DNA of 64,000 nt from Linnemannia elongata (taxonomy: Eukaryota > Mortierellomycota > Mortierellomycetes > Mortierellales > Mortierellaceae). The stretch covers positions 1,178,001 to 1,242,000 of the forward strand of contig JAXBDG010000008.1 in NCBI GenBank assembly GCA_036320915.1. The letters are read 5' to 3'. Shown here one piece after another: positions 21,941 through 32,789 of the stretch. The notes under the pieces were generated by a model that was given only the letters and a program-made list of their open reading frames with translations, was not told the DNA's origin and made no database searches. Within the stretch, counting starts at the first letter, position 1. Each line of letters begins with the position of its first letter. The position numbers and the translations under genes are program-made.

Positions 21941-23384
21941 ATGGGAGCTGCCAACATTGAGCAGGACATCCTCGACCTCAAAAAGTCGTTGCAGGATGCG
22001 CAAAGCAAAGGAAGCACAACGGTACGGGAATAAACACCTTCACCACCCGGATAAACAGTGAACCCCTGGCGCTTTGCCAAGTGTTACTCCCTCCTTCACT
22101 TTTGATGTACAGCGTTTCGTGCCGCATGTTTTGCTCGTCCGTTGTCTAAATGCTGTTGGTGGTACTAATATCAATCTTTTGTTACCCCCACGCGACATAT
22201 TATTTAGACCTTGCTTGATCTCCTTCGGCAATTAAGCAAGTTCACAGTCACTGCAGCACTTCTTCGGGTAAAGAAAAAAAGGCCGCACAATCATCACATC
22301 CAACAGGCCTATTTCTACTTTTCTAGTCTATTCAAGAATAGCGTTCTTAACAGATTGAAAACACCTTTGCTTTTGGATAACTATACTTGATAGAAAACAG
22401 AGATGGGCTTGTTCGTCAACAAAATGAAGACTCACGCTGACAACGAAGTTTCGAGATTAGCCAAGGACATTGTACGGAACTGGAAGGCACAGGTCACAAA
22501 GGAGGCTGCGTCCCCTTCATCAACAACATCGTCCTCTACCACAACCACCACAACCACTGTCAAGGCGGAGGTTTCAAAGTCTGGGTCGTCCATCAAAGCA
22601 TCTTCGACCACTACCACTATTTCTTCCTCATCTTCATCACGGCCGACAGTGGAAACAAAGTCCTCGCCTGCTCAAATCCAAAGCTCCTCGCGTGACGGTT
22701 CATCGGCTGCAAGCTCGCCCAGGACACCAACAGACGCAGGCAAGGACAGGACAGTGAGATCCGACGGCATTCGTGTAAAGACAACAGGAAATGATGTTCG
22801 CGACCGATGCATTGAGATGCTGTATCAGGCCCTCGGAACCAACTCTAATGCTGGTAGGTTTTCATTTAAGTTACCTAACGTGATACTCCTCTGAAGGTCA
22901 ACGTCGTTACAGTGACTAACGTCTTTTCCGCCCATTTTTTTCTCCCATAGAATCGGAGCGACTTCTTAAGAAGGCTACCAATATTGAGTCTATTGTGTTC
23001 AAGAACCTTTCGCCAGACGGCTCGCCAAGCCAAAACTACAAAGCCAAGATCCGATCGTTCTTTATGAACTTGCGCGACAGGAACAACCCAATGTTGCGGG
23101 AGGCTGTTGTCAGTGGTGATGTGAAGGTCGAGGACTTTTGCGAGTATACAACACAGGATATGGCTTCGGCAGAGGCCAAGGCCCGTGACCGTGAGCTTCA
23201 GCTGCAGAACATGTTTGCGGCCAAGGGAGCAGAGCCCCAGCAGGCAGAGACGGATATGTTCAAGTGCGGCAAGTGCAAGGGACGCAAGTGCAGATACTAC
23301 CAGATGCAAACCCGTTCTGCTGATGAGCCTATGACGACATTCGTAACCTGTATCAACTGCGACAACCGCTGGAAGTTCTCATAA
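21941..23384 (+). CDS. DST1: Transcription elongation factor TFIIS
   Basis: Four exons, 21941-22021, 22208-22267, 22394-22853 and 22951-23384, give 344 aa. Domain order is as expected. An N-terminal LW/TFIIS helical bundle covers residues ~1-85 (DLLRQLSKFTVTAALLRKTE, then VSRLAKDIVRNWK). A Ser/Thr-rich linker follows, then the central Pol II-binding domain (RDRCIEMLYQALGT, NYKAKIRSFFMNLRD). The C-terminal zinc ribbon has Cys306, Cys309, Cys334 and Cys337. The invariant acidic loop RSADEP (Asp325, Glu326) that reaches the polymerase active site is present. TFIIS rescues backtracked RNA polymerase II by stimulating transcript cleavage in the nucleus. All residues needed for activity are intact. 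Exon 2 is short at 60 nt. Confidence 0.96.
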
Positions 23385-23925
23385 AGCGGCGCTGCTAGCG
23401 TGATCCCCCGCCATGTGGCAAATTGCATCTCACATATCTTAAAATTAACATATTAAAAAAACATCAGAAACCTTCGCCTCTATTTTTTGTGATTCTCTTT
23501 TTTCTTTTCTCTGTCTCTCTCTCTCTCCCTCCCACCTCCCACTTTCTTTCTTTCCTCTTCGCCACCTCAAACCTCGTCTCCACTCGCCATCATTCACACC
23601 CATTCGCCCTCGCGTCATAACCAGAGGGCTTTGTCCGACTAATCAACACAACTCACATCGCTCCAAGACTGTTGCAGCCATTCATCACTGGACAGGACCC
23701 TTGTGCCGACACAGACAGACGACGACATTCGCGCTCTTGCCTTCGCTTCTGTCAAGTCGCACTTCATCTGACGCCCCACGCCGTTTCGCCACTTCGACCC
23801 TGACTTGGCGCCAACTCCCCTCTCTTCCGATTGCACAGAGAACGTACTTTGCCTTCCGACAAGCAGCACTTCTATCCACAGAGGGGGCTACAGGAAACGT
23901 TGGATCGTCAAAGACCCTTAGACCC
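23385..23925. other. Spacer and probable 5' region of the APP1 gene
   Basis: A CT-rich tract at about 23495-23560 lies between TFIIS and the APP1-like gene. The APP1 reading frame is open back to about 23701 but without an ATG, so this part is treated as leader sequence. Confidence 0.5.
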
Positions 23926-26809
23926 ATGGACCCACACCCTTCACGATCGCCGAGATATCACCAATCCCACCTCGCCACCAAGCCCGTCCCTTTTCACACC
24001 ACCTATCACCGCAGCACTACTGCCAACACAACCGACAGACTTAGCGCCTCGCACTTTTCCACAGCACTAATGCATTCAATCGATCGCAAACCCATCGGAG
24101 AGCAGCAGCCACAGCCTTTGAGCTCTCAACAGGCGCTGCCATTACCCCAACAGCCTAACGAGCAATATCAAGGGTCTGAAATGGCCAACCTTGACACTGC
24201 CTCTGTTAAAAGTAAGGAGTCAGTCGACACAGCAGCGGATGTCGAGCAACACTGCCTTCTATTTCCGACGTACGCAACTCGTCATTCACGATCTGGTATG
24301 TTATTTGTTAGCATTGTCGATATGGGGAGATATGCCCACACGGATTGTTTTTTTTGTGCAATTTTTTTTGGGTTAGCATGTGGCATAGTGTGCTGACTAA
24401 ATTTTTTCTTCATATTTTCATGGATATCATGCGTCGCCAATGACACAATAGGTTCCAAAGATCCGCTGGACTGGAATATCCGTGTCCGCGGATGGGCTTT
24501 CTCAAAGAGGTCCAATCGGCGAAAGCGCCTTGTCATGAGTACGTGATAGTGGCGTATTTGCTAGGGCTTTTGCCACAGTAGGGGAAAGATAAGATCCTTA
24601 CTAACAAGTTAATCACTGTTACACTGGTTAGGTATGGCGAGAAAGTTAGCAGGCGTGACAAAGGATAACAAGGTCTATGACACGTTAGAATCGCGTTTTG
24701 GCATGTTCCTCGCAAGCAACACGCAAGGTGCCCGGTTTTCGATTCAATGTGTTGGCGCTACCAGTACAAGTCAAATGGAGCTTGCAGGAGACCCCAGCTC
24801 TCACGATCCTTCGGTCGACGAACTCATGAGTGAGATGCACACCTCAGAGGGCGCACTAGCAATTGCTGAGACTGCCAAGGACAAGCTACTGCTCCGAAAG
24901 TCATTGGAAGAAAACCGTGAACAAGAGTATCTGGACAAGTCTCAGGAAGGATCACGCGCGAGCAGTCCATTTCAACCACAACCGCAACAGCAACATCGCC
25001 AAGTTTCAGCAACTGACTCGCCATACCTTTCCGCTGATGGGTCGCCATTGACAAGAGTGACTTCTCCCGATAGTCAAGAGAGTTCCTTCTCCGGCCGCTG
25101 GACCAAAGGCGCCGCCTTTGTCAAGGGGGCGTACAGGAAGTACAAGCCTATTGTCGTTGCTCAGGTTCAAAGTTCCCTACAGGGCACAGAGCAAGATCCT
25201 ACGCGTTCCTTGAGGGTACCGGGAGAGTCCAATGATAATCGCCCAAGCAGTAGGAGTAGCAGCAACCAGGAGAGTGCAATCTCGGATCACTCTGGCGATG
25301 AAGCCAGGCCGGATCTCCCTCCCAGAGCCAGCAGGACGGATTCGGTAGACACCATTTTGTCACAGACAGAGACGCATAATGAGGATCTCGGCCATGGGAT
25401 GTTCCCAACAGTACAGATTTCTTCTCGACCCGGAGGTCACTTTGATGGTACGCTTCGGGTATCGCATGAGGATGTCCAGGCGCACCGCAAGCAGAGTTCG
25501 TTGAATGAGCTGAGCAGGAGCAAGACCGTCACTGGAAAGAGTGACGAGAGTCACCCCAGGTTTTTGAAACTTCACGCTTATCATCCCGACATGAAGGATC
25601 TCTGTCATGGTATCGTCAACCTGGTCGACCCAGAGGGCATTTCGATTATTTCCGACATTGACGACACCATCAAGGAAACCGACATTGTCGCAGGAGCGCG
25701 GATTATTCTCCGGAACACCTTCCTGAATGACATGATGGATGTGCCGGGGATGGCCAAGGTCTACAAGAACTGGTGGAAGCAAGGAGCGGCGATTCACTAT
25801 GTCTCAAACTCGCCCTGGCAACTGATCCCTAGTCTGCTCGAGTTCTTCCACACCCACAAGTTTCCTCCTGGTTCGGCGCATCTTCGTTTGCACGACAGCG
25901 TTTTGAAGACGTATTTTATGACCCCAGGAGAGAACAAGCGCAAGAGCATTCGCGAGATTCTGTCGGACTTTCCAGGCCGCAAGTTCATCCTGGTCGGTGA
26001 CAGCGGCGAAATCGACATGGAGATGTAAGATCCTCCGCTTTTGTTCCTAAAGCGATTAAGAATATGATATTGACTGTGAACTTTGAATCTGACGCATTTT
26101 TTTCTTCCTGTAATATCTTTATATTCTTTCTAGCTACACGGAGATGGCGATAGCTTTCCCTGAACAGGTCTTCAGGATCTTTATCCGCGACATCACCTCG
26201 GCCAAGCTGAAAGAGGAGTCGGACAAGATGTCTGCCGCTCCTCCTGCTCGGGCTCGGTCATTTACGTCAATAATTCCCAAGGCACCCATCACAGCAGTCA
26301 CCACAGGATTCGGCTACTTTTCACGGTCTGGCGCTGGCGCTAGCGGTGAAGAAGGAGCTGATGCAGTAGTAACTGCGGAGGAGCTTTCAGGAGATGGTGG
26401 GTCAGTGGAGGGCAGTGCCTCGTTACAGTCTCAAAAGGCTAACGGTGCTGGACAACAACCACCTCCCAAGCCGCGTCGCGCAAACGTGGCGGCGTCTAAC
26501 GGATCCAGCCCACAGAGAACTCCGGCTCCAACATCCCCAGGGCTCCAATCACCCATGATGCCTGGTGATTTGGACGATGAAATCATGCCTGGCCAATCCC
26601 CCGCGGAGCCTCAAGTTGTCAAGACCCCTTATGAGATTTGGCTGGACCGTGTCGACCACTGTCAAAGGCAATTGTTGGATGGCACTATGACGTTATTTGA
26701 GGATGCCTCTGTGCTAGAGGAAGATCCAGTTGTCAAGGATATGCTTCGCCATTATGAGAATCGCCATTCTTTGGACCTGGAGGAGGACAACTCGGACAGC
26801 ATGATGTAG
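23926..26809 (+). CDS. APP1: APP1-like phosphatidate phosphatase (DUF2183)
   Basis: Four exons, 23926-24295, 24452-24538, 24632-26024 and 26134-26809, give 841 aa. The N-terminal part contains WNIRVRGWAFSKRSNRRKR, the conserved start of the App1 middle domain. Residues ~455-640 form the DUF2183 catalytic domain: the HAD-type DxDxT motif is SDIDDTIK (Asp494, Asp496, Thr498), with VSNSPWQL, LRLHDS and KFILVGDSGEID following. Yeast App1 dephosphorylates phosphatidate to diacylglycerol at cortical actin patches and acts in endocytosis. The long linkers are Ser/Pro/Gln-rich, and PPPKPRR near the C-terminus is a possible SH3 ligand, fitting an actin-patch protein. The first in-frame ATG (23926) was taken; starts at 24070 or 24181 cannot be excluded. 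Every catalytic landmark is present. Confidence 0.9.
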
Positions 26810-27009
26810 ATTTTATTTAGAAGGTCAAATGAAAAGTGAATTAGTATCTCCCATTGGGCTTGTGCCAAGGCTGAAAGAGGGCTGAAATGGGAGGCAAAAA
26901 ACGTGTCTATAATCCCTCTGCAGGGAGAGACGCCGCAACTTTATTTCTGGATGTGTTGATTCGATGAGTGCCGACAAACAAGGCCATGATGGCAATATTG
27001 ACGCTGCAC

Positions 27010-27115
27010 TCTCACTTTTTTCTCTTCTCTCTTCTCTCTTCACTCTTCTGCTCTTCACTCTTTACTCTTCACTCTTTACTCGTTACTCTTCACTCTTCTC
27101 TCTTCACTCTTCCAC
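27010..27115 (+). repeat. CACTCTT-type tandem pyrimidine repeat
   Basis: About a dozen imperfect copies of a 7-11-base unit (CTTCACTCT, TTTACTCTT, CTTCTCTCT), ending about 65 bp before the start codon of the next gene. A pyrimidine-rich leader or promoter element is likely. The reading frame is open through it and would give Leu/Phe/Ser repeats, but this part is upstream of the preferred ATG. Confidence 0.75.
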
Positions 27116-27179
27116 CTTTCATACCTTCTCTCGAGCGCACCATTCTTCATGCCTTCCACCACCATCGTTCCTGTACAAT

Positions 27180-28565
27180 ATGAGTAGACGACAAGCGATA
27201 ATCGGACACCTCCAACTCTTTGGCAAGATCCTGTTGAAGCAGCTCAACCAGACATACACCCATATCCAACAACAGCATTCGCATACACATTCAACTTCGA
27301 CCGGTACTTCTTCCCTCGAAACAACAGCCGCTTTTCCAACAACTGCGTCTACCACCACCACCACCACCTTGATCTCGTCATCTTCCTTGTCCCACTTGCG
27401 GACCCATAAATCGACCGCTGATAGTTTACGACAGATGGCAACCACCGCGGTGGCGGCGGTGACAGGAATCGTAGCTGTAGCTACAGCGGTCACCACGGCC
27501 GTAACAGCAGCAGCAGTAGCAACCTTGGCGAAGATTGAAGGGAAATCGTCGGACGACTCGAAGCATCCGCAGCAGCAACAGCAGGATATGTCGACATACT
27601 TGCCGTTTATTTTTCCGAACACACCTTCGTTTGTCGTATCTTCAAGAACGGGATTGAGAGGTTCACTGGCTCAGCAGGGAGGGCGAGAAAGACAAGGGCA
27701 GGATCGGTTACCATGTGTTAGTACGACTATGGGCCCTCGGCCGTCCATCCTCCCACTGACGTCAATTCACCAGTTCATCTCCTCGATCACTTCTACCTCC
27801 TTGCCTGTCTCTGTCACCAACACAGCCGACACAATTGCAACCTCGGGGACAGGAACAGCAACGGGAACATTGGTACGAGGACAGGTGCTAAACTTCCGCG
27901 GGACATCCCACCATCAAGGCTTCCTCATCCTCCTCCCAGACTTGGATGAAGACCTCATCCTCGACCTGACTCCAACCCTCGAACGTATCTACGGGTCACC
28001 CCTCCACCCCACACCCTCCGGAGAAGACGACATCGACGCCGGCTTGACTATTGTGTTGTTCGAAGAAGATGAAGTTCCCAAGAAATTGTGGACATTGACG
28101 ATTCCGCGTCCTGTGGGTAGCGTGTTGCCTAGGGGTAGAGTTCGACCGGGACAGGAGAAGGAGAGGCGGAGGGGGAAGCGGAGGGAGGGACAGTTTAGGG
28201 ATGTTTCTGGGGGTGGATATGGTGCAGGTTGTTCAAGTGGTGGTGGTGGAGGAGGAGGGATGGGGTGGGAGGTGGATGAGCAGTCGGTGGTTGTGTTAAG
28301 GCATTGGGTTTCGGCGGTTTGGGATGCGTATGATCGGTGGGATCGGTATCGCGAGCGATGGCTTATGATTGGTGTTGGCGACGGTAGTTGCAATGGAGAA
28401 ACGGGATACACATGGGAAGCAGAGTCGTGCAGTAGTAGTAGTAGTAGTAGTGGTAGTAGAAGTGGTGGTGGGTATGAAGTGATGGATTTAGAAGATTGTA
28501 GGACAGAACCTAGAGTGTCGAGTCTGTTGAAGAGTATTAACCGACTAAATGGTCTTGTTACATAA
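27180..28565 (+). CDS. Uncharacterised lineage-specific protein
   Basis: A single exon encoding 461 aa, starting at ATG 27180. I do not recognise a family. It has a basic N-terminus (MSRRQAIIGHLQLFGKILL), a Thr/Ser-rich segment, and a 30-residue Ala/Val/Thr hydrophobic stretch around residues 85-115 (MATTAVAAVTGIVAVATAV) that could be one membrane helix. A better-ordered region spans ~240-320 (HQGFLILLPDLDEDLILDL, GLTIVLFEEDEVPKKLWTL). Near the C-terminus are Gly and Ser runs flanking VVVLRHWVSAVWDAYDRWD. The ordered segments and long single frame support a real gene. An upstream extension of the frame to 26964 lies in simple repeat and is rejected. Its stop is 7 bp from the stop of the convergent Topors-type gene. 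Confidence 0.68.
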   Translation: MSRRQAIIGHLQLFGKILLKQLNQTYTHIQQQHSHTHSTSTGTSSLETTAAFPTTASTTTTTTLISSSSLSHLRTHKSTADSLRQMATTAVAAVTGIVAVATAVTTAVTAAAVATLAKIEGKSSDDSKHPQQQQQDMSTYLPFIFPNTPSFVVSSRTGLRGSLAQQGGRERQGQDRLPCVSTTMGPRPSILPLTSIHQFISSITSTSLPVSVTNTADTIATSGTGTATGTLVRGQVLNFRGTSHHQGFLILLPDLDEDLILDLTPTLERIYGSPLHPTPSGEDDIDAGLTIVLFEEDEVPKKLWTLTIPRPVGSVLPRGRVRPGQEKERRRGKRREGQFRDVSGGGYGAGCSSGGGGGGGMGWEVDEQSVVVLRHWVSAVWDAYDRWDRYRERWLMIGVGDGSCNGETGYTWEAESCSSSSSSSGSRSGGGYEVMDLEDCRTEPRVSSLLKSINRLNGLVT

Positions 28566-28572
28566 CTGTATT

Positions 28573-30350
28573 TCATGGATGTTGATTGTTACGAGACGCG
28601 TAGAGATCTTGTTCGCGTTTAAGTTTGGCTTGCAGAATGGCTTGTAGATCAGTCTTGTTGGGCGTGTCGCGTGTCGAACTGTCGCTCATTTCTATTTTGT
28701 TAGCCGGGCAAACCTTCGCTCGTGCATCTACTGGCTTTCTTGATGAACTTGTACTGAGTGCAGGAGAATTTGCCTCCTGGATTGCATGTCTGCTGCTTCT
28801 ACTGGCGGTATTTTCCCCCGTAGACTCTCTATCCTCGCTTCTAGAGTATGATTGTGTTTCCCGGTCATGGTCACTTCTACTCCTTTTCTCATCTCTAGCG
28901 AGCGAAATATCCCTGACACCTCGAGCACGTCCAGAGTTATCAGGCGACTCATGTCTTCTCCTCGGTCTCTCCCGACGCTTTCGATCAATAGAACCCTCGT
29001 CATTAATTACCCTCTGGATATCGCCGCCACCGGTTCCTGTCGCTGCTGTTGAAGAGGACGTTGAAGGCGAGCTGTACTGAGCAGCGCGGTCATATGCCTC
29101 CATCGAAAAGGGTGACCTCGCAAAGCCCATTAACTCATGCACAAAATGCTCCGTATGATCATGCAAAAAATCCCGGATCAGATCCTGTCCTTGGTCTGTT
29201 TGGAGGTCGTATCGTTTACAGACTGCAATTATGTATTCCCGTATGATCTCCAGCCCAGAGTCCGTTTCATCATTAGAACTGTTGGTTGTGCGAGTGGCGC
29301 TTGCACTTCCTGCTGCTTCTGGAGGAAAGGAAGAGAGGGTGGTGATAGCTTGGAGTTCTCGTCGGATCCAGGGAACGAGACGGTCGAGGCGTTGAGGGAA
29401 TATCCGAAATGTCTCTGGTGTGATCTGTTGAAATCCTGAGATCCTGTTTGCGCCTACGTGTCGAACAAACAATCCGTTACGGTATACATTCCTGTTCAAG
29501 GCATAAAACAAAAATGTTGCCGTTAGATATATTTCTCAGAACCTTAGCAGGTACGCATGGCAGGCTGAAAAAATGGGCGTGAGAGGGTACCTTCGATTCT
29601 CAAGAGCCGCTTGTTGACGGTCAGCAACAGATTGTTCGTCTGCAGTTTCCGGTGGCAACGGGCGGTCCCTGCCGCGTCTTCGAAATTGGGGAGGTCCATA
29701 GAGTCGGCGGATGATTCCATGTGGGACTGTAGTATCACTTGCGGTTGGCCGTCCAGAGTGCGCTCGTACATCAGGCAGAGGTTCGAATTGGTGCTAAGTA
29801 ACAATGAGTATGGTTGTTTTCTGGTGAGTACCGTTATATTATTAAGGCAATCGTGTGAATGCGATACTGTGGAGACTTACGACGGTATAATTATGGTCAT
29901 CCTGGATCTCATGCAAGCAGCTTGTAAAGGGTCGGATACAAAGCGGGCAGGTGTGGGAGAGAGTTGACCATTGAATGATGCAGCTGAAGCAAAATTCGTC
30001 TAACGAAAAAATAGAAAATACAATGTTAGTTCAATAGTCCTTCACAAAGGAAGCAACGTTTTAAAAAAGCGAAAATTGACGGCCTTACGTTGACATGTCT
30101 CCAATACGGCTCGATCCTCGTAGGTATTCAGACAGATAGTGCAGTTGGACGATTCGTGTTCAAGGTCCTTGGTTGAAGATTGCGCAGTGTTGTTGTCACT
30201 GTCATGGACTATACATGTCGGTGATGAATCGTTTGTGCTTGGCGACAACGTCCGTTTGGTTCTTGAAGGTGGTGGAGCTGAGTGTCCTACTGCTGTCTTT
30301 ATTCTTTCTGTAGTACTCCTGTTGGCGATGGCATGGCCCTTGTAGTTCAT
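28573..30350 (-). CDS. Topors-type RING E3 ubiquitin ligase
   Basis: Four exons, 30350-30089, 29999-29881, 29793-29591 and 29491-28573, give 500 aa. A C3HC4 RING finger lies at residues 70-108 (Cys70, Cys73, Cys86, His88, Cys91, Cys94, Cys105, Cys108); the intron falls inside the codon of His88. After it comes a conserved block including HGIIRRLYGPPQFRRRG, ENRRNVYRNGLFVRHVG and FRIFPQRLDRLVPWIRREL. A helical block ends DFLHDHTEHFVHELMGFARSP and FSMEAYDRAAQY, characteristic of Topors. The tail is Arg/Ser-rich with RRKRRERPRRRH-like nuclear-localisation sequence. Topors proteins ligate ubiquitin (and SUMO in animals) on nuclear targets, often at topoisomerase I or transcription sites. The shared blocks make the assignment firm, but fungal function is unknown. 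Confidence 0.9.
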
Positions 30351-30593
30351 TCTGCTGCGGGTTGTTGGACAAGAATGAAAAACGAATGCTTACTTTGGAG
30401 CCTCGGTCCTTCTTAGCAAAAATGGGCGGGAGAAACCCTTAATCGATTGCTATGATGATGGTGCCTGGCACGTTATTACTGGAGCTAGTGCAGGTAGTGT
30501 GAGGGCTACAGCCAACAGTCGTGGAAGCATTCACATTCTTCTCATTCATTTTCTTTCTTTTCTCTCATTCCCCATCAACTCCTACTCGCGAAA
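30351..30593. promoter_or_regulatory. Short divergent promoter region
   Basis: Only 243 bp separate the starts of the minus-strand Topors-type gene and the plus-strand monooxygenase. A TTTTCTTTCTTTTCTCTCATT pyrimidine tract precedes the monooxygenase ATG. Shared regulation is plausible but untested. Confidence 0.5.
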
Positions 30594-32789
30594 ATGGACA
30601 CTTCTTCAGAACAACAGCACGACCCTACAGAGGCCATGTCTGGAACACAACCTTTTCTTCAGCCACGTCCTGCCGTCGAGGTCGTTATTGTCGGAGGAGG
30701 TCTTGCAGGACTCTTGCTTGGTATCCTCCTTCACAAGGCCGGAACTCCCTTCACCATCCTCGAGCGAGCCTCCTCCATCAAGCCCCTCGGTATGTCACAT
30801 TATCTGTTCATTTACTATATCTGCTGCTTTTGACATGAAAGACATTCGTAACTGATCTAAATGAACCTGTTCTCGTTGATAGGAGCGGTGATGGCACTGG
30901 GAGTCAATGTCTTCCCAATCCTCCAACAACTGGACCTCTTCGAGGATCTCCAAAAAATCTCCAAGCCCATCCTGACCACCAACATGTACCGTGAAGACAT
31001 GAAGAAACTGGGCGCCTTTGAGGTTAAAGAAAGTACCGAAATGTAAAGTTTAATTTGTGCCAATTCTCCATGATTGTCCCATGTACTTGCGCATGTACAC
31101 GCCTTACGCCACAATGATAGTCGCTCATTTCTTCTTATTTGTGTATTCATTTCTTGTCCGGGACATTTATTAGTAACGGCTTCGACACTGTTGTCTTCCC
31201 GCGTCCCGAGTTCTACGACATCCTGCTCTCACGGATCCCAAGCGACAAGATCTTCTTTGGCAAAAAGGTCTCAGACATCAAGGAGGTGACCAGGGACAAC
31301 AAGGTCGAGGTGACCTGCACGGATGGCAGCAAGTACCTGGGAGACATCCTTGTCGGCGCTGATGGGGCGTACAGTTCGGTCCGTCAGTGTTTGTACAGAC
31401 AGCTTGAGATCGAAGGCGTATTACCTGCATCTGATAAACGCGACCTGAAGTGTGGGTTTGTTACGATGGTTGGCACTACTGATCCCCTTGACCCTGAAAA
31501 ATACTCGGCGCTGAAGGACGAGTACTCGTTCTTTTCCCAGGTCATTGGAACCAACAAGCCCTATTCCGTAAGCACAATCTCCGATCTTAGTTTCTTGATC
31601 GAAAACACACTTCTGCCGACAGGGTCGAATATGTTATGATCGTATTAATTCTCCCTTTGTCTCCATCTTAGTGGAGCACATTCACGGTGCCAAACAATCG
31701 CGTGTGTTGGAATATCCAGCTCCAGCTCGACTCTGCCAAATCCAAGGAAGAGTTGACCCAGACCTCGGAATGGGATGCTGACAACAACAATGACGAGATG
31801 ATCAAAGAGGTGAACGATTTCCGTACACCTCTAGGCGCCACTATGGGAGAACTGATCCATGCCACATCCCAGGATCGATTCTCTCGTATCTTTCTTGAGG
31901 AAAAGTTGTTTGACACTTGGTACCACGGCCGTGTCGTCCTTATTGGTGATGGTAAGTGCTCCTCAAGCCTGCCGCATTAAGGTGTTATGGCTATTGACTT
32001 GGATCTAACCATATTTGTTTTTATATCTCTGGTAACCGCCGTCATTATAGCTTGCCACAAGGTAATGAAGTTTGACTGGAAGGATGATCATGAAGTAATA
32101 TGCCTAAATACATCCTAAACCACTCTCCAATCGATTTTTCTTCTTCCTCTTCAAATAGCTGCTGCCGAGTTCTGGACAAGGTAATTGAAGCAATGTGCAT
32201 GCAAAAGTATCAAAGGCATTCCACGATAGACAAAACCATTCTCACAATCCCATTTTTATGTTTCAACAATTATAGGTGCTGTGAATGCTATGCAAGATGC
32301 GGCGATTCTGGCGAATTGTCTTTATGACCTTGAATCTCGCAGACGTAAAGACATCATCGCTGCCTTCCAGGACTATAAGGAGCAGCGATACAAGCATGTC
32401 AAGCATCAATTCGACTCCAGTACGGTTCAAGGAAGAATCCTCTTTGGCCAAGTAAGTCGTCCCTCTCTTGCATACATCTGTTCAAAACGAGATGCAATAA
32501 AAAGTGTCACTGTAGAAGTGATATACATGCTGGTTTTTTTTTACCTTCTTGTTTTGCTTTAACTTGCCAGACTATAGTTGACAAGGCGATTCGGTATGAG
32601 GCACTCAACTGGGTATCAGACTCGATGCAGAAGAAGAATGTTGAAAAGACGAGTGCGTATCGTCCCCTGGTGACCTATTTGCCTGCTCCGCCCAAACGAG
32701 GCACGGCCGAGGTACTTCCCCAGAAGCTGTCGGCTCGCTACCAAGCTGAATTGAGTGTCCGAGCTGCTGGAGGTATTGTTGCTGAATAG
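30594..32789 (+). CDS. FAD-dependent aromatic-type monooxygenase
   Basis: Eight exons, 30594-30789, 30883-31042, 31174-31567, 31672-31951, 32051-32061, 32159-32180, 32276-32451 and 32571-32789, give 485 aa. The three group A flavin monooxygenase motifs are present: the dinucleotide motif VVIVGGGLAGLLLGILL ending in a Glu (ILERA), the DG motif DILVGADGAYSSVR, and the GD motif VVLIGDACHKLLPSSGQGA followed by VNAMQDA. These enzymes use NAD(P)H and O2 to hydroxylate or epoxidise small molecules; the substrate is not evident. The GD motif is assembled from four exons, including an 11-nt exon coding only the end of A plus CHK and a 22-nt exon. Both tiny exons are flanked by normal GT-AG introns of 93-99 bp, and skipping either would destroy the FAD site. 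Confidence 0.9.
32051..32061 (+). other. 11-nt microexon (exon 5 of the monooxygenase)
   Basis: Bounded by ATTATAG on the left and GTAATG on the right. With one base from exon 4 it encodes Ala-Cys-His-Lys of the conserved GDACHK motif. The next exon (32159-32180) is only 22 nt and encodes LLPSSGQ plus one base. Frame and motif agree across all joins. Confidence 0.85.

Noticed and set aside
26964..27179. In-frame 72-codon upstream extension of the orphan gene
   Set aside because: It translates the CACTCTT repeat into Leu/Phe/Ser runs and is better explained as leader sequence.
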